Origin: Rikenellaceae bacterium
Lineage (GTDB): Bacteria; Bacteroidota; Bacteroidia; Bacteroidales; UBA932
Direction: 5' to 3'
DNA length: 9,104 nucleotides
NCBI GenBank assembly: GCA_900769735.1
Contig: CAAGHY010000146.1
Coordinates: forward strand, 1 to 9,104
The first letter of the stretch is position 1, and the number at the start of each line of letters is the position of its first letter. A program made the position numbers and the translations under genes. Below are positions 1 to 6,776 of this stretch, piece by piece. Under the pieces are notes generated by a model, which made no database searches, was not told where the DNA came from, and worked only from the letters and a program-made list of their open reading frames with translations.

Positions 1-20
1 ACACGACGCTCTTCCGATCT
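1..20. other. Illumina adapter remnant (not biological)
   Basis: The first 20 bases, ACACGACGCTCTTCCGATCT, equal the 3' end of the standard Illumina TruSeq read-1 adapter. The genomic sequence starts at 21. The recombinase reading frame continues into the adapter only by accident. The contig end coincides with a stretch repeated at 8631-8715, which suggests that assembly stopped in a repeat. Confidence 0.96.
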
Positions 21-1297
21 ACTTTTTTATAGATATTCCCGATAAATGTTCTCCTTGCCATATGACTTGTGGCAACCTCATTAATAGGCACCTTCTTTTC
101 TGTTCTGGTTAACGGATCCAGAATTGTTACCCTTCTGGTTATACCACAACGCTCAAGGATAACTTTTATAGACTCGTTGTACTTTTGAGGAGAACTGAAT
201 GGAAGCAAGTCACCTTCTAAAATATTGAAGTATTTGTCTACTATTTCTCTGGCCATATTATTGAGGGGTACTATAACAGTTTTTCCTGTTTCCTTAATTG
301 TCTTATGGGGAATGTATTCTATATTACCATCTATTATATCTGTTTTCTTAAGATTCATAAGATCACCAACTCTGCAACCTATGCAGCACTGTAAGACAAA
401 AACATCCTTCTGGATATTGAGAAAGGGGTCATCTTTGAAATTTGTATTATGGATGAGTCTTAGTTCTTCCAGGGTCAGAAAAAAAGGTGTGCCATAAGTT
501 TCTGTCTCCAGCTTGAATTTGCTGAATGGCTTTGTACTTATGTATTCCTGAACATAGCACCAATTTAAGAATGCCCGGAGCTTCTTGAATAAATCAGTCA
601 TCGTGTTCTTACTCCTTGGTTTTGGTGCCTTTTTCTTTATTGCACGGAATATCTGTGGATATTTTTCAAAGTAAACGTTTTCATTTTCTACAAATGAGTA
701 AAAGTCATGTAAGAAATTTGAATCAATCTCATTTAATTCAATAAGATACTTTCTCATACCGGGTACAGTATGCCTGACAAATAACTGATACCTCTCCAAA
801 GTACTTTTAATTACTTTATATTGTCGGGCCCTGGAATCTGAAATATCTTGCCTTTCAACAAACTTGTCGTAGATATTAAAAAATGACAAACCATTATTTT
901 GGCTACCTGCAAGGGGTTGCTTAAGATCTTTAACAGTAATTTTCCCTGTACAAGATATTCGTTAAGAAGTAAAGTAATGGCCAGGATTGTAGAAATCTTC
1001 AAGGCATTCGCCTAGCCACGTACCTGACAATTCAGCTATATTTTTCTGTCGGGAAAAACTGGTATTAATAAACTCTCTAAGTTTTGAAATTTCACTATTG
1101 AATTCCTTACGCTTCCTTTCGTCAAATGTTATTCTTGATTTGATGCTTTCCTTTTTAGAATCCCAAAAATCTGGTCTGACAGACAATCTGGTTTTTACTT
1201 TTCTATCAAAAGATTTTCCATTGATGACACGAACATAAACAGGAACTTCCACGCCATTGGATAGGTTCCTGTCCCTAAGAAAAAATTTAATGGTCAT
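21..1297 (-). pseudogene. Tyrosine recombinase (integrase), interrupted by a stop and cut by the contig edge
   Basis: This is a site-specific tyrosine recombinase of the Bacteroidetes mobile-element type. The ATG at 1295-1297 opens a 111-codon frame (MTIKFFLRDRNLSNG...) resembling the N-terminal arm-DNA-binding domain. It ends at TAA 962-964. The same frame then stays open for about 313 more codons to position 21. That part holds a SAM-like core-binding region (begins LSFFNIYDKFVERQ), then the catalytic domain with catalytic Arg in CIGCRVGDL (codon 371-373) and the HxxR box SHMARR (His 62-64, Arg 53-55). The C-terminal nucleophile Tyr lies beyond the contig edge; the homologous remnant at 8513-8740 shows what it should look like. 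Since both halves share one frame, a single nonsense change (or base error) explains the break. The gene looks more AT-rich than the pho/pst genes. It points away from the attachment core at 1552. The family call is firm; activity is doubtful. Confidence 0.88.
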
Positions 1298-1356
1298 AAA
1301 ACTGTAAATGCTTTAGTTTGAACATATTAAAAACTAAGCAATAGAACCAAACAAGA

Positions 1357-1377
1357 CAAATATAACAAAAAGTTATA
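1357..1377 (-). promoter_or_regulatory. Candidate promoter and inverted repeat for the recombinase gene
   Basis: Read on the minus strand, 1364-1357 is TATATTTG, a perfect match to the Bacteroidetes -7 element TAnnTTTG, about 60 bp upstream of the recombinase ATG. It overlaps the inverted repeat TATAAC-AAAAA-GTTATA (1361-1377), a possible operator or small hairpin. No good -33 TTG is seen at the expected distance. The box TAACAAAAAGTTAT (1363-1376) recurs at 8731-8744. Confidence 0.45.
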
Positions 1378-1417
1378 GGAATAATTCAGGAGATTTTCAC
1401 ATAAAATGCTAAAATCC

Positions 1418-1532
1418 GTGCCGATTTTGTGCCGATTCAAAAATTTAACTGTGGTACTATGTGTTACTCTGTGGTACTCCAATTTTTCCATTTATCTGAA
1501 ATTAACACACATAGTAACATATGGTAACATAC
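1418..1532. repeat. Short-repeat array next to the attachment core (putative arm-type sites), left copy
   Basis: Several ordered repeats lie between the recombinase gene and the 58-bp core. A direct pair GTGCCGATT sits at 1418-1426 and 1429-1437. Three tandem 10-mers follow at 1449-1478: CTGTGGTACT, ATGTGTTACT, CTGTGGTACT. Two 10-mers in opposite orientation lie at 1513-1532 (AGTAACATAT, GGTAACATAC). The 10-bp period is one helical turn, so the copies face the same side of the DNA. Tyrosine recombinases of integrative elements bind such arm-type sites beside the core, and that is the inferred role; binding by an excision factor or an int repressor is also possible. An array of the same geometry is at 8786-8902. 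Confidence 0.6.
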
Positions 1533-1551
1533 TTGAATACTCCAAACCGCT

Positions 1552-1609
1552 CCTGGCGGGTCACAAAAGAGAACATCGCAGTTTCAGAAATGAGGCTGCG
1601 ATTTTTTTT
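1552..1609 (+). repeat. 58-bp direct repeat, putative attachment core (tRNA 3' end plus terminator), copy 1
   Basis: This is identical over 58 bp to 8921-8978, in the same orientation, 7,369 bp apart. It begins CCTGGCGGGTCA, which fits the last T-stem bases, a seven-base acceptor strand (GCGGGTC) and the discriminator A of a tRNA gene. A linker and a perfect terminator hairpin follow. No tRNA body lies upstream, so this is a displaced tRNA 3' end, as left at the distal end of elements that integrate into tRNA genes. The tRNA identity is not readable from this fragment (a GACCCGC 5' acceptor strand is predicted; lysine is only a guess). The repeat itself is certain; the attachment role is inferred from the neighbouring recombinase and arm-like repeats. 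Confidence 0.75.
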
Positions 1610-1610
1610 T
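1575..1610 (+). terminator. Intrinsic terminator inside attachment core copy 1
   Basis: An 11-bp stem (ATCGCAGTTTC, 1575-1585, with GAGGCTGCGAT, 1592-1602; two G-U pairs) and a 6-nt loop are followed by eight further T (1603-1610). It is a textbook rho-independent terminator on the plus strand, most simply the original terminator of the donor tRNA gene. Confidence 0.85.
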
Positions 1611-1635
1611 ACTCTGCAGACGAGGACATCCTTCA

Positions 1636-1699
1636 CCCTACCTTTTTGGCAAAAAATGAACTTTTCGCCCTACTTTTTAGAGTTTTCTCCCTACTTTTT
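1636..1699. repeat. Three CCCTAC-T repeats between the attachment core and phoR
   Basis: CCCTACCTTTTT (1636-1647), CCCTACTTTTT (1668-1678) and CCCTACTTTTT (1689-1699) lie just inside the left border of the interval that carries the pho genes. The last one overlaps the phoR stop codon. The last two are 21 bp apart (two helical turns). A related CCCTACTTTG lies at 9021-9030, beyond the second core. They may be arm-type sites of the opposite element end; function is not shown. Confidence 0.5.
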
Positions 1700-2990
1700 A
1701 TCCCCTCTTGGAGAGAGTAAACACAAATTTTAATCCTCCACCAGGCCTATTGGTCACAGTAATGTTACCGCCGTGGAATTGTACTGCATGTTTTACAATT
1801 GAGAGGCCCAGGCCTGTACCACCAATCTGTCGGGAACGGCCTTTGTCTATTCTGTAGAAGCGTTCAAAGAGACGGTGCAACTTCTGTGGGTCTACTCCAC
1901 GGCCGTCGTCTTCAAAGGAGATTGTGCAGGAATCTGCATCATTGGCCAACAGAGTGATGTATATGTTCTTGCCGCCGGAATATGCTATTGCATTTTCTGT
2001 AAGATTGCGGAAAATGGAACCTATGAGAGAAAGATTGCCGCACACAGTAATTATATCTTTGAAATCTGTATGAAGGGTCATCTTCTCACCTTCTGAAACA
2101 ACATCCAGTTCTTTATGAATTTCGCCTATAATGTCATTCAGTACTACAGGTTCTTTTGAGATGAGCTGGCTTCCGTCTTCCATTCTGGTAATTAAAGAGA
2201 CGTCATTGAGCAGGTTTCTCAACCTGGCATTGTTCACATAACATCTTTCTATCAGCTCAACACGTTTTTCATCTGAGAGCTCCACACCACTGAGAAGTGT
2301 CTCAAGGCATATCTGTATGGAGGCCACAGGGGTCTTCAGCTCATGATTGATATTGTTTGTAAGATGTCTTTCCAGTTTGTTCTTCTCCTGTTCCTGGCGG
2401 ATCTTGTTCATTTTCTCAATTGTACGGCCAAGTCGTCGGGAAGCAAAATATGATAATATGCTCACAAAAACACTCAATAAGATCATCAGCACAAGGAAGG
2501 ACCAATCTGCCTTTAGCAGCTCCTTAAGGTCTGATGAATATGGTATGGCTGTACGGACAATTGCCCTCTCTCCTTTGGTCGCAGAGTAGAAATAGAGTCT
2601 TCCGTCACTTTCTGAGTGTCTGCCAATATGGTAACCTGAACCTTTTTTTATAGCTTCCTCTATCTCTGGTCTGTAACGGTGGTTATTGAGAGAATCCAAA
2701 GAGATTTTATTGTCATATACTACGGCTCCGTTAAGTGATACTATAGTAATACGGAGTTCTTCAAAGGGCTTTTCATGGGAATCTATATACTGCTGCAGCT
2801 GTAGTCCTTCATCAACCTGATATAGCAGATTGCGGTTGTAGAGCTGTAGTTGCGCACTCAAGAAATCGGACTTGTACTGCTTCTCCCTCATGTACTGGAA
2901 TCCAATGAAGCAAATTACTATTGCCCACAAAAAACCTAAAAAGAAGATGAATACTCTTCTGTGATATGATACTTTAATCTCTGAATCCAT
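1698..2990 (-). CDS. phoR: PhoR-type sensor histidine kinase
   Basis: This is an inner-membrane kinase that phosphorylates the response regulator encoded just upstream. Numbered from the ATG at 2988-2990 (430 aa), it has a membrane segment at about 13-33, a periplasmic domain of about 125 aa, a second membrane segment at about 164-184, and a short linker. The DHp helix follows with the phospho-acceptor His216 in NINHELKTP, then the ATPase domain: N box NLTENA, G1 DDGRG, F box FERFYR, G2 GGTGLGLS. No obvious HAMP or PAS domain lies between membrane and kinase core. An in-frame TTG six bases upstream would add two residues; I prefer the ATG because it needs no rare start. It overlaps the end of phoB by 17 bp, so the two are co-transcribed and probably translationally coupled. 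The PhoR name rests on the pst neighbourhood. Its stop lies only 88 bp from the 58-bp repeat, and I see no terminator of its own. Confidence 0.9.
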   Translation of the reverse strand: MDSEIKVSYHRRVFIFFLGFLWAIVICFIGFQYMREKQYKSDFLSAQLQLYNRNLLYQVDEGLQLQQYIDSHEKPFEELRITIVSLNGAVVYDNKISLDSLNNHRYRPEIEEAIKKGSGYHIGRHSESDGRLYFYSATKGERAIVRTAIPYSSDLKELLKADWSFLVLMILLSVFVSILSYFASRRLGRTIEKMNKIRQEQEKNKLERHLTNNINHELKTPVASIQICLETLLSGVELSDEKRVELIERCYVNNARLRNLLNDVSLITRMEDGSQLISKEPVVLNDIIGEIHKELDVVSEGEKMTLHTDFKDIITVCGNLSLIGSIFRNLTENAIAYSGGKNIYITLLANDADSCTISFEDDGRGVDPQKLHRLFERFYRIDKGRSRQIGGTGLGLSIVKHAVQFHGGNITVTNRPGGGLKFVFTLSKRG

Positions 2991-3672
2991 AACCAAAACC
3001 TGAACGTGTTACAATGTATGAGCCGTAAGGACCAATTTTTGAACGGAGACGGGTAATATTCACATCAATGGTACGGTCAAGCACTATAACCTCGTCACTC
3101 CATACCCTTGAGAGAATCTGCTCCCTTGAGCATATTTTGCCCCTATGCTGTATAAGATAGGCTAGCAGCTCAAACTCCTTGCGTGTGAGCTTCACCTCTA
3201 CACCATCAATTGTGCACTTCTTGAACTCAAGATCAAGTTTTAGTCCCTCAACTTCAAGCACAGAAGAAACCGCAGAAACGGCAGGCTCGCTTTTGGCTAC
3301 AGAAGCCCTGCGAAGCACACTCTTTACCCTGGCAATCACATTCCTTAGTGTGTATGGTTTGGGTATGTAATCGTCTGCACCCAGGTTCAACCCCATAACC
3401 ATATCATCCTCGCTATCCTTTGCTGTACAGAAAATGATTGGAATATTGGCTGTTGCAGGATCTGCCTTAAGCATCCTGGCCATCTTTATGCCGCTAATCT
3501 CCCCCATCATAATATCCAGCAATATCAAAGAATAGCCCTTAAGATCCAACTGCAGAGCCTCCTCTGCACTGAAAGCCACATCCACATCATAACCTTCAAT
3601 CTCCAGATTAAGTTTAAGGACCTCACACAAGGTCTCCTCATCATCTACTATAAGTATCTTGTCTGCTGCCAT
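2974..3672 (-). CDS. phoB: PhoB-type response regulator (OmpR family)
   Basis: This is a cytoplasmic transcription factor of 232 aa, the normal length for the OmpR/PhoB family. The receiver domain covers about residues 4-120, with acidic pocket Asp10-Asp11, phospho-acceptor Asp53 (LLDIMM), Thr83 and Lys105 (PKPY). The C-terminal winged helix covers about 137-232 (KLTRKEFELLAYL, recognition helix region LDRTIDVNITRLRSKI, ending in the wing GFGYGFRD). Start is the ATG at 3670-3672. It is first in a two-gene unit with phoR and diverges from the porin-pst operon across 170 bp, which suits a regulator controlling that operon and perhaps itself. The family is certain; assignment to phosphate rather than another signal follows from the adjacent pst genes. 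Confidence 0.93.
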   Translation of the reverse strand: MAADKILIVDDEETLCEVLKLNLEIEGYDVDVAFSAEEALQLDLKGYSLILLDIMMGEISGIKMARMLKADPATANIPIIFCTAKDSEDDMVMGLNLGADDYIPKPYTLRNVIARVKSVLRRASVAKSEPAVSAVSSVLEVEGLKLDLEFKKCTIDGVEVKLTRKEFELLAYLIQHRGKICSREQILSRVWSDEVIVLDRTIDVNITRLRSKIGPYGSYIVTRSGFGYGFRD

Positions 3673-3692
3673 GGCAATAAATGTTTATGCAG

Positions 3693-3700
3693 CAAAATTA
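3693..3700 (-). promoter_or_regulatory. Candidate -7 element of the phoB-phoR promoter
   Basis: The minus strand at 3700-3693 reads TAATTTTG, matching Bacteroidetes TAnnTTTG, 20 bp from the phoB start codon. No convincing -33 TTG is present, so activation by a regulator is plausible. A small palindrome AAGCGCTT lies at 3722-3729, just upstream. Confidence 0.45.
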
Positions 3701-3782
3701 TAGAGAAAAATCACCCCACAGAAGCGCTTGAAGCAGATTTAATAAAATTGTAACAAAACAATGTTTAATCAAACCCTAACAG

Positions 3783-3820
3783 ATTTGAAATATTTTTGAA
3801 ACATCTTCCCGATAGTTTTG
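3783..3820 (+). promoter_or_regulatory. Candidate Pho box and promoter of the porin-pst operon
   Basis: TTTGAAA occurs twice, at 3784-3790 and 3795-3801, separated by TATT: a direct repeat of 7-mers with an 11-bp period. That is the layout of the classical PhoB box (7-mer, 4-bp spacer, 7-mer), although the bases differ from the enterobacterial consensus. Eleven bases downstream is TAGTTTTG (3813-3820), a perfect TAnnTTTG -7 element, 22 bp before the porin ATG. The repeat occupies the place of the -33 element, as expected for an activator-dependent promoter. The pattern is visible; PhoB binding is inferred. Confidence 0.55.
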
Positions 3821-3842
3821 CAGCGTCAAACAAAAAACATTA

Positions 3843-4829
3843 ATGACGATGAAAAAACAAATTATCCTTGCAGGTATATTGGCCTGCATGAGCATAGGCG
3901 CAAAGGCGCAGGATGCTAAAGTTGAAGAGCCAAAAGGCAAAGCTATTGTTCAGGTTTTTGGAAATTTCAACACCGGATTTGGAGCAGAAAATGACAATAG
4001 GGGCTTTGAACTTGAAAGAAGCTATCTGGGCTATGAGTATAAACTGGGAGGCGGACTTTCTGTAAAAAGTGTCCTTGATATTGGAAAATCATCAGACGTG
4101 TCTGACAACAACCGCCTTGCATATATGAAGAATGCCATGATTTCATGGAAGAAAGGCAACATGACACTTAACGGAGGACTTATTTCAACCACACAGTTCA
4201 ATTTTCAGGAGAAGTTCTGGGGCTACAGATATATTATGAAAGACTTCCAGGATATGTACAAATTCGGAAGCAGTGCTGACCTTGGAATTTCAGTGGCATA
4301 CAAGTTTGCAGATTGGATCTCGGCCGATGCAATTGTAGTGAACGGTGAAGGCTACAAGAAAATTCAGAAGAATGACGGTCTTAACTATGGTGTTGGTGTA
4401 ACCCTTACTCCAGTAAAAGGATTCCAGATCCGTTTGTACGGAGGAATTAATGAGGGGGCTGATGATACCCAAAAAGACAAGTTGAACCTGGCGGCATTTG
4501 CCGGTTACAAAGGAAAGAACTTCTCAATTGGTGCTGAATACAACAAGATGGAGAATGCTTCAAACAAACAGGATGCAGACCAGAGCGGTTATTCAATCTT
4601 CACTTCTGTAAAAGTTGCAGAGAACACAGAAATGTTTGCAAGATATGATGACTTGAGCTCTAAAAATGACTGGAATATCTCTAAAGATGAGCAGGCTGCA
4701 ATCATAGGTGCACAGTTCAAGCTTGGCAAATATGTAAAACTCGCTCCTAACTTCAGAATTACCTCCCCTAAAGCTGCAGGTGCAGACAACAAATGCTTCG
4801 CATACGTTAATTTCTACTTCGGTCTATAA
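3843..4829 (+). CDS. Outer-membrane beta-barrel porin, probably phosphate-related
   Basis: This is a predicted outer-membrane channel of 328 aa. A signal peptide (MTMKKQ, hydrophobic stretch, AKA-QD cleavage after about residue 22) precedes a mature chain dominated by alternating amphipathic strands with aromatic girdles and Gly/Asn turns, ending in FAYVNFYFGL. It resembles OprO/OprP-type phosphate porins in style but is shorter than their usual ~400-440 aa, so the exact family is uncertain. ATG at 3843 is used; a second ATG at 3849 would give the more typical MKKQ start and is equally possible. It is the first gene of the operon, 19 bp before pstS, behind the candidate Pho box. That context argues for moving phosphate (or phosphate compounds) across the outer membrane to PstS. 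Substrate selectivity cannot be read from the sequence. Confidence 0.82.
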   Translation: MTMKKQIILAGILACMSIGAKAQDAKVEEPKGKAIVQVFGNFNTGFGAENDNRGFELERSYLGYEYKLGGGLSVKSVLDIGKSSDVSDNNRLAYMKNAMISWKKGNMTLNGGLISTTQFNFQEKFWGYRYIMKDFQDMYKFGSSADLGISVAYKFADWISADAIVVNGEGYKKIQKNDGLNYGVGVTLTPVKGFQIRLYGGINEGADDTQKDKLNLAAFAGYKGKNFSIGAEYNKMENASNKQDADQSGYSIFTSVKVAENTEMFARYDDLSSKNDWNISKDEQAAIIGAQFKLGKYVKLAPNFRITSPKAAGADNKCFAYVNFYFGL

Positions 4830-4848
4830 AATTCAAACAATATAAGAG

Positions 4849-5910
4849 ATGAAAAAGATTCTTTATTCAATAGTTACAGTTGCCTTGGCAGTATGTATGG
4901 TATCTTGTGGCAACAGCAATGGTAATGGCGGCCGTAAGGCTCAAGAACTCAGTGGAGCAGGAGCAACATTTCCTCTACCTTTCTACAATGTTGTATTTGA
5001 GCAGTTCTCACAGGTAAATGGTGATGTGGTTGCTTACGGCGGAATCGGATCAGGCGGAGGAGTGCGCAACCTGAGGGATAAAATTGTTGACTTTGCAGGC
5101 TCAGACGCCTTCCTTACTGAAAAAGAGATGGAGCAGATGCCTGCTGTAATCCACATTCCAACCTGTATGGGAGCAGTGGTACTCGCATATAATCTTCCAG
5201 GTGTTAATGACCTTATCCTTAGCGGAGAGGTTGTAGCAAAGATTTTTGCAGGCCAGATCACCAAATGGAACGATCCAAAAATTACAGCACTTAATGCAGG
5301 TGTTTCTCTTCCCGACGAAACCATAATCCCAACTTTCCGCTCAGACGGATCAGGTACCACCTTTGTATTCACAGACTACCTTACAAAAGTGAGCCCTATG
5401 TGGGCAGCACAGTACGGTGCAGGAAAATCTGTCAGCTTCCCAGTTGGACAGGCTGCAAAAGGCAATCCTGGTGTAGCGGGAGTGGTTGCGCAGACCAAAA
5501 ACTCAATTGGATATGTAGGTTCTGAATATGCATTTGCACAAAAGATTGCCTATGCAAAAATGGTAAACCAGCGTGGTGAGGTTGTAGAGCCGTCTGCACA
5601 GAGCATTTCAGCTGCAGCATCAGGTGAGATTCCTGCTGATACAAGATGTTCAATTACCGACTCGGATGCAGCTGGTGCATACCCAATTGCAACTTTCACA
5701 TGGATGATTATATACAAAGAGCAGAATTACTCTAACCGAAGCATGGAGCAAGCTACTGCTACATTGGACATGCTGCAGTATATTCTTTCTGATGAAGCCC
5801 AGAAAATCACTTCTGAAGTGCATTATGCGCCACTTCCTCCCAAGGCTAAAGAGTTGGGCATTGCCAATATGAAGAGCGTAACTTACAACGGTGAGACTAT
5901 CCTAAAATAA
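4849..5910 (+). CDS. pstS: Phosphate ABC transporter substrate-binding lipoprotein PstS
   Basis: This is the periplasmic phosphate-binding component of the Pst importer, 353 aa. The N-terminus MKKILYSIVTVALAVCMVSC is a lipoprotein signal with the lipid-bearing Cys20, so it should be membrane-anchored. Family landmarks in order: GAGATFPLPFY (34-45; Thr40 and Phe41 at the ligand site), GSGGGVRNL (67-75), GSDAFL (84-89; Asp86 corresponds to the phosphate-contacting Asp), IFAGQITKWNDP (132-143), and RSDGSGTT (164-171), the Arg-Ser-Gly-Thr anion loop. All expected phosphate contacts appear intact. It lies 19 bp after the porin and 7 bp before pstC, inside one operon. No clear Shine-Dalgarno is present, as is usual in Bacteroidetes. 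Confidence 0.96.
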   Translation: MKKILYSIVTVALAVCMVSCGNSNGNGGRKAQELSGAGATFPLPFYNVVFEQFSQVNGDVVAYGGIGSGGGVRNLRDKIVDFAGSDAFLTEKEMEQMPAVIHIPTCMGAVVLAYNLPGVNDLILSGEVVAKIFAGQITKWNDPKITALNAGVSLPDETIIPTFRSDGSGTTFVFTDYLTKVSPMWAAQYGAGKSVSFPVGQAAKGNPGVAGVVAQTKNSIGYVGSEYAFAQKIAYAKMVNQRGEVVEPSAQSISAAASGEIPADTRCSITDSDAAGAYPIATFTWMIIYKEQNYSNRSMEQATATLDMLQYILSDEAQKITSEVHYAPLPPKAKELGIANMKSVTYNGETILK

Positions 5911-5917
5911 GCAGTGT

Positions 5918-6775
5918 ATGAGCGACAAGCTATATAAAATGTTACTATCAGTTGCGGCATTGATAATGCCGGTAGTGTGCGGGGGCGTAGTTTACGCCCT
6001 TGTCACTGACGCTTATGATGCCTTCAACCATTTTGGCTTTTTCAAGTTCCTTACCTCTTCTGAGTGGAACTATACCCCGGGTGCTGAGAAATACGGTGCA
6101 TTGCCATTTATTACAGGTACTCTTATGACCACCTTATTGGCCCTGATATTCTGTATTCCTTTTTCATTGCCTGTGGCCTTGTTTGTTGGAGAATATTTCA
6201 AGGGAACAAAAGTTGCATCTGTATTGAGCACCGTTACAGACTTGCTTGCAGGTATACCTTCTATCATTTACGGATTGTGGGGATTCTATACATTACGTCC
6301 TATAATTATGGCTTTGAACATATCTCCACAGGGTTCAGGTATTCTTACCGCCTCACTGGTACTGGCCATAATGATTGTACCTTACGCAGCATCACTTAGT
6401 GCAGAGTTCATAAAGATGGTACCCAATGACCTGAAAGAGGGGGCATACAGTTTGGGGGCTACACGTTCCGAAGTTGTAAGAAAAGTAATTTTCCCTGTTG
6501 CCGGTTCAGGTATTTTCTCTTCATACATTCTTGCAATTGGACGTGCATTGGGTGAGACCATGACTGTTACAATGCTTATTGGAAATACCAACAACATACC
6601 TGATTCAATAACATCTACAGGCAACTCTATGGCATCAATCATTGCCAACCAGTTTGGCGAGGCTGATGATTTGCGTCTTTCATCTTTAATTGCCATAGGG
6701 TTGATCCTGTTTTTGATTACTGCCATTATTAATCTGGTTGGTAAAATGATGATCAAACGTGCTAGAATATCTTAA
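5918..6775 (+). CDS. pstC: Phosphate ABC transporter permease PstC
   Basis: This is an inner-membrane permease subunit that pairs with PstA to form the phosphate channel; 285 aa, normal length. About six hydrophobic segments are visible (roughly 8-29, 66-91, 107-126, 139-160, 195-215, 253-275). The cytoplasmic coupling (EAA) loop is at about 171-195 (DLKEGAYSLGATRSEVVRKV), followed by GRALGETMTVTML, a PstC hallmark. ATG at 5918 follows pstS by 7 bp, and its stop is separated from the pstA ATG by a single base (TAATATG), so the permeases are tightly coupled. Nothing is truncated. Confidence 0.95.
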   Translation: MSDKLYKMLLSVAALIMPVVCGGVVYALVTDAYDAFNHFGFFKFLTSSEWNYTPGAEKYGALPFITGTLMTTLLALIFCIPFSLPVALFVGEYFKGTKVASVLSTVTDLLAGIPSIIYGLWGFYTLRPIIMALNISPQGSGILTASLVLAIMIVPYAASLSAEFIKMVPNDLKEGAYSLGATRSEVVRKVIFPVAGSGIFSSYILAIGRALGETMTVTMLIGNTNNIPDSITSTGNSMASIIANQFGEADDLRLSSLIAIGLILFLITAIINLVGKMMIKRARIS

Positions 6776-6776
6776 T

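Noticed and set aside
225..497. Plus-strand open frame of 90 codons
   Set aside because: It lies opposite the recombinase catalytic domain and overlaps the catalytic Arg motif on the other strand; no family features.
811..1002. Minus-strand open frame of 63 codons
   Set aside because: Off-frame shadow across the interrupted recombinase; the true frame continues after the stop at 962.
1418..1532. CRISPR array
   Set aside because: Repeats are 9-10 bp, adjacent or mixed in orientation, without unique spacers of regular length and without cas genes.
1418..1563. Complete tRNA ending at GCGGGTC-A
   Set aside because: No matching 5' acceptor strand, anticodon arm or TTCRA loop lies upstream of either core copy; only the 3' fragment is present.
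1406..1733. Two plus-strand open frames across the first attachment core
   Set aside because: They run through the 10-bp repeat array, the terminator hairpin and the CCCTAC repeats; composition is not protein-like.
6759..6776. GTG start extending PstA by six residues
   Set aside because: The ATG at 6777 follows the pstC stop by one base and gives a normal PstA N-terminus; the GTG version would overlap pstC.
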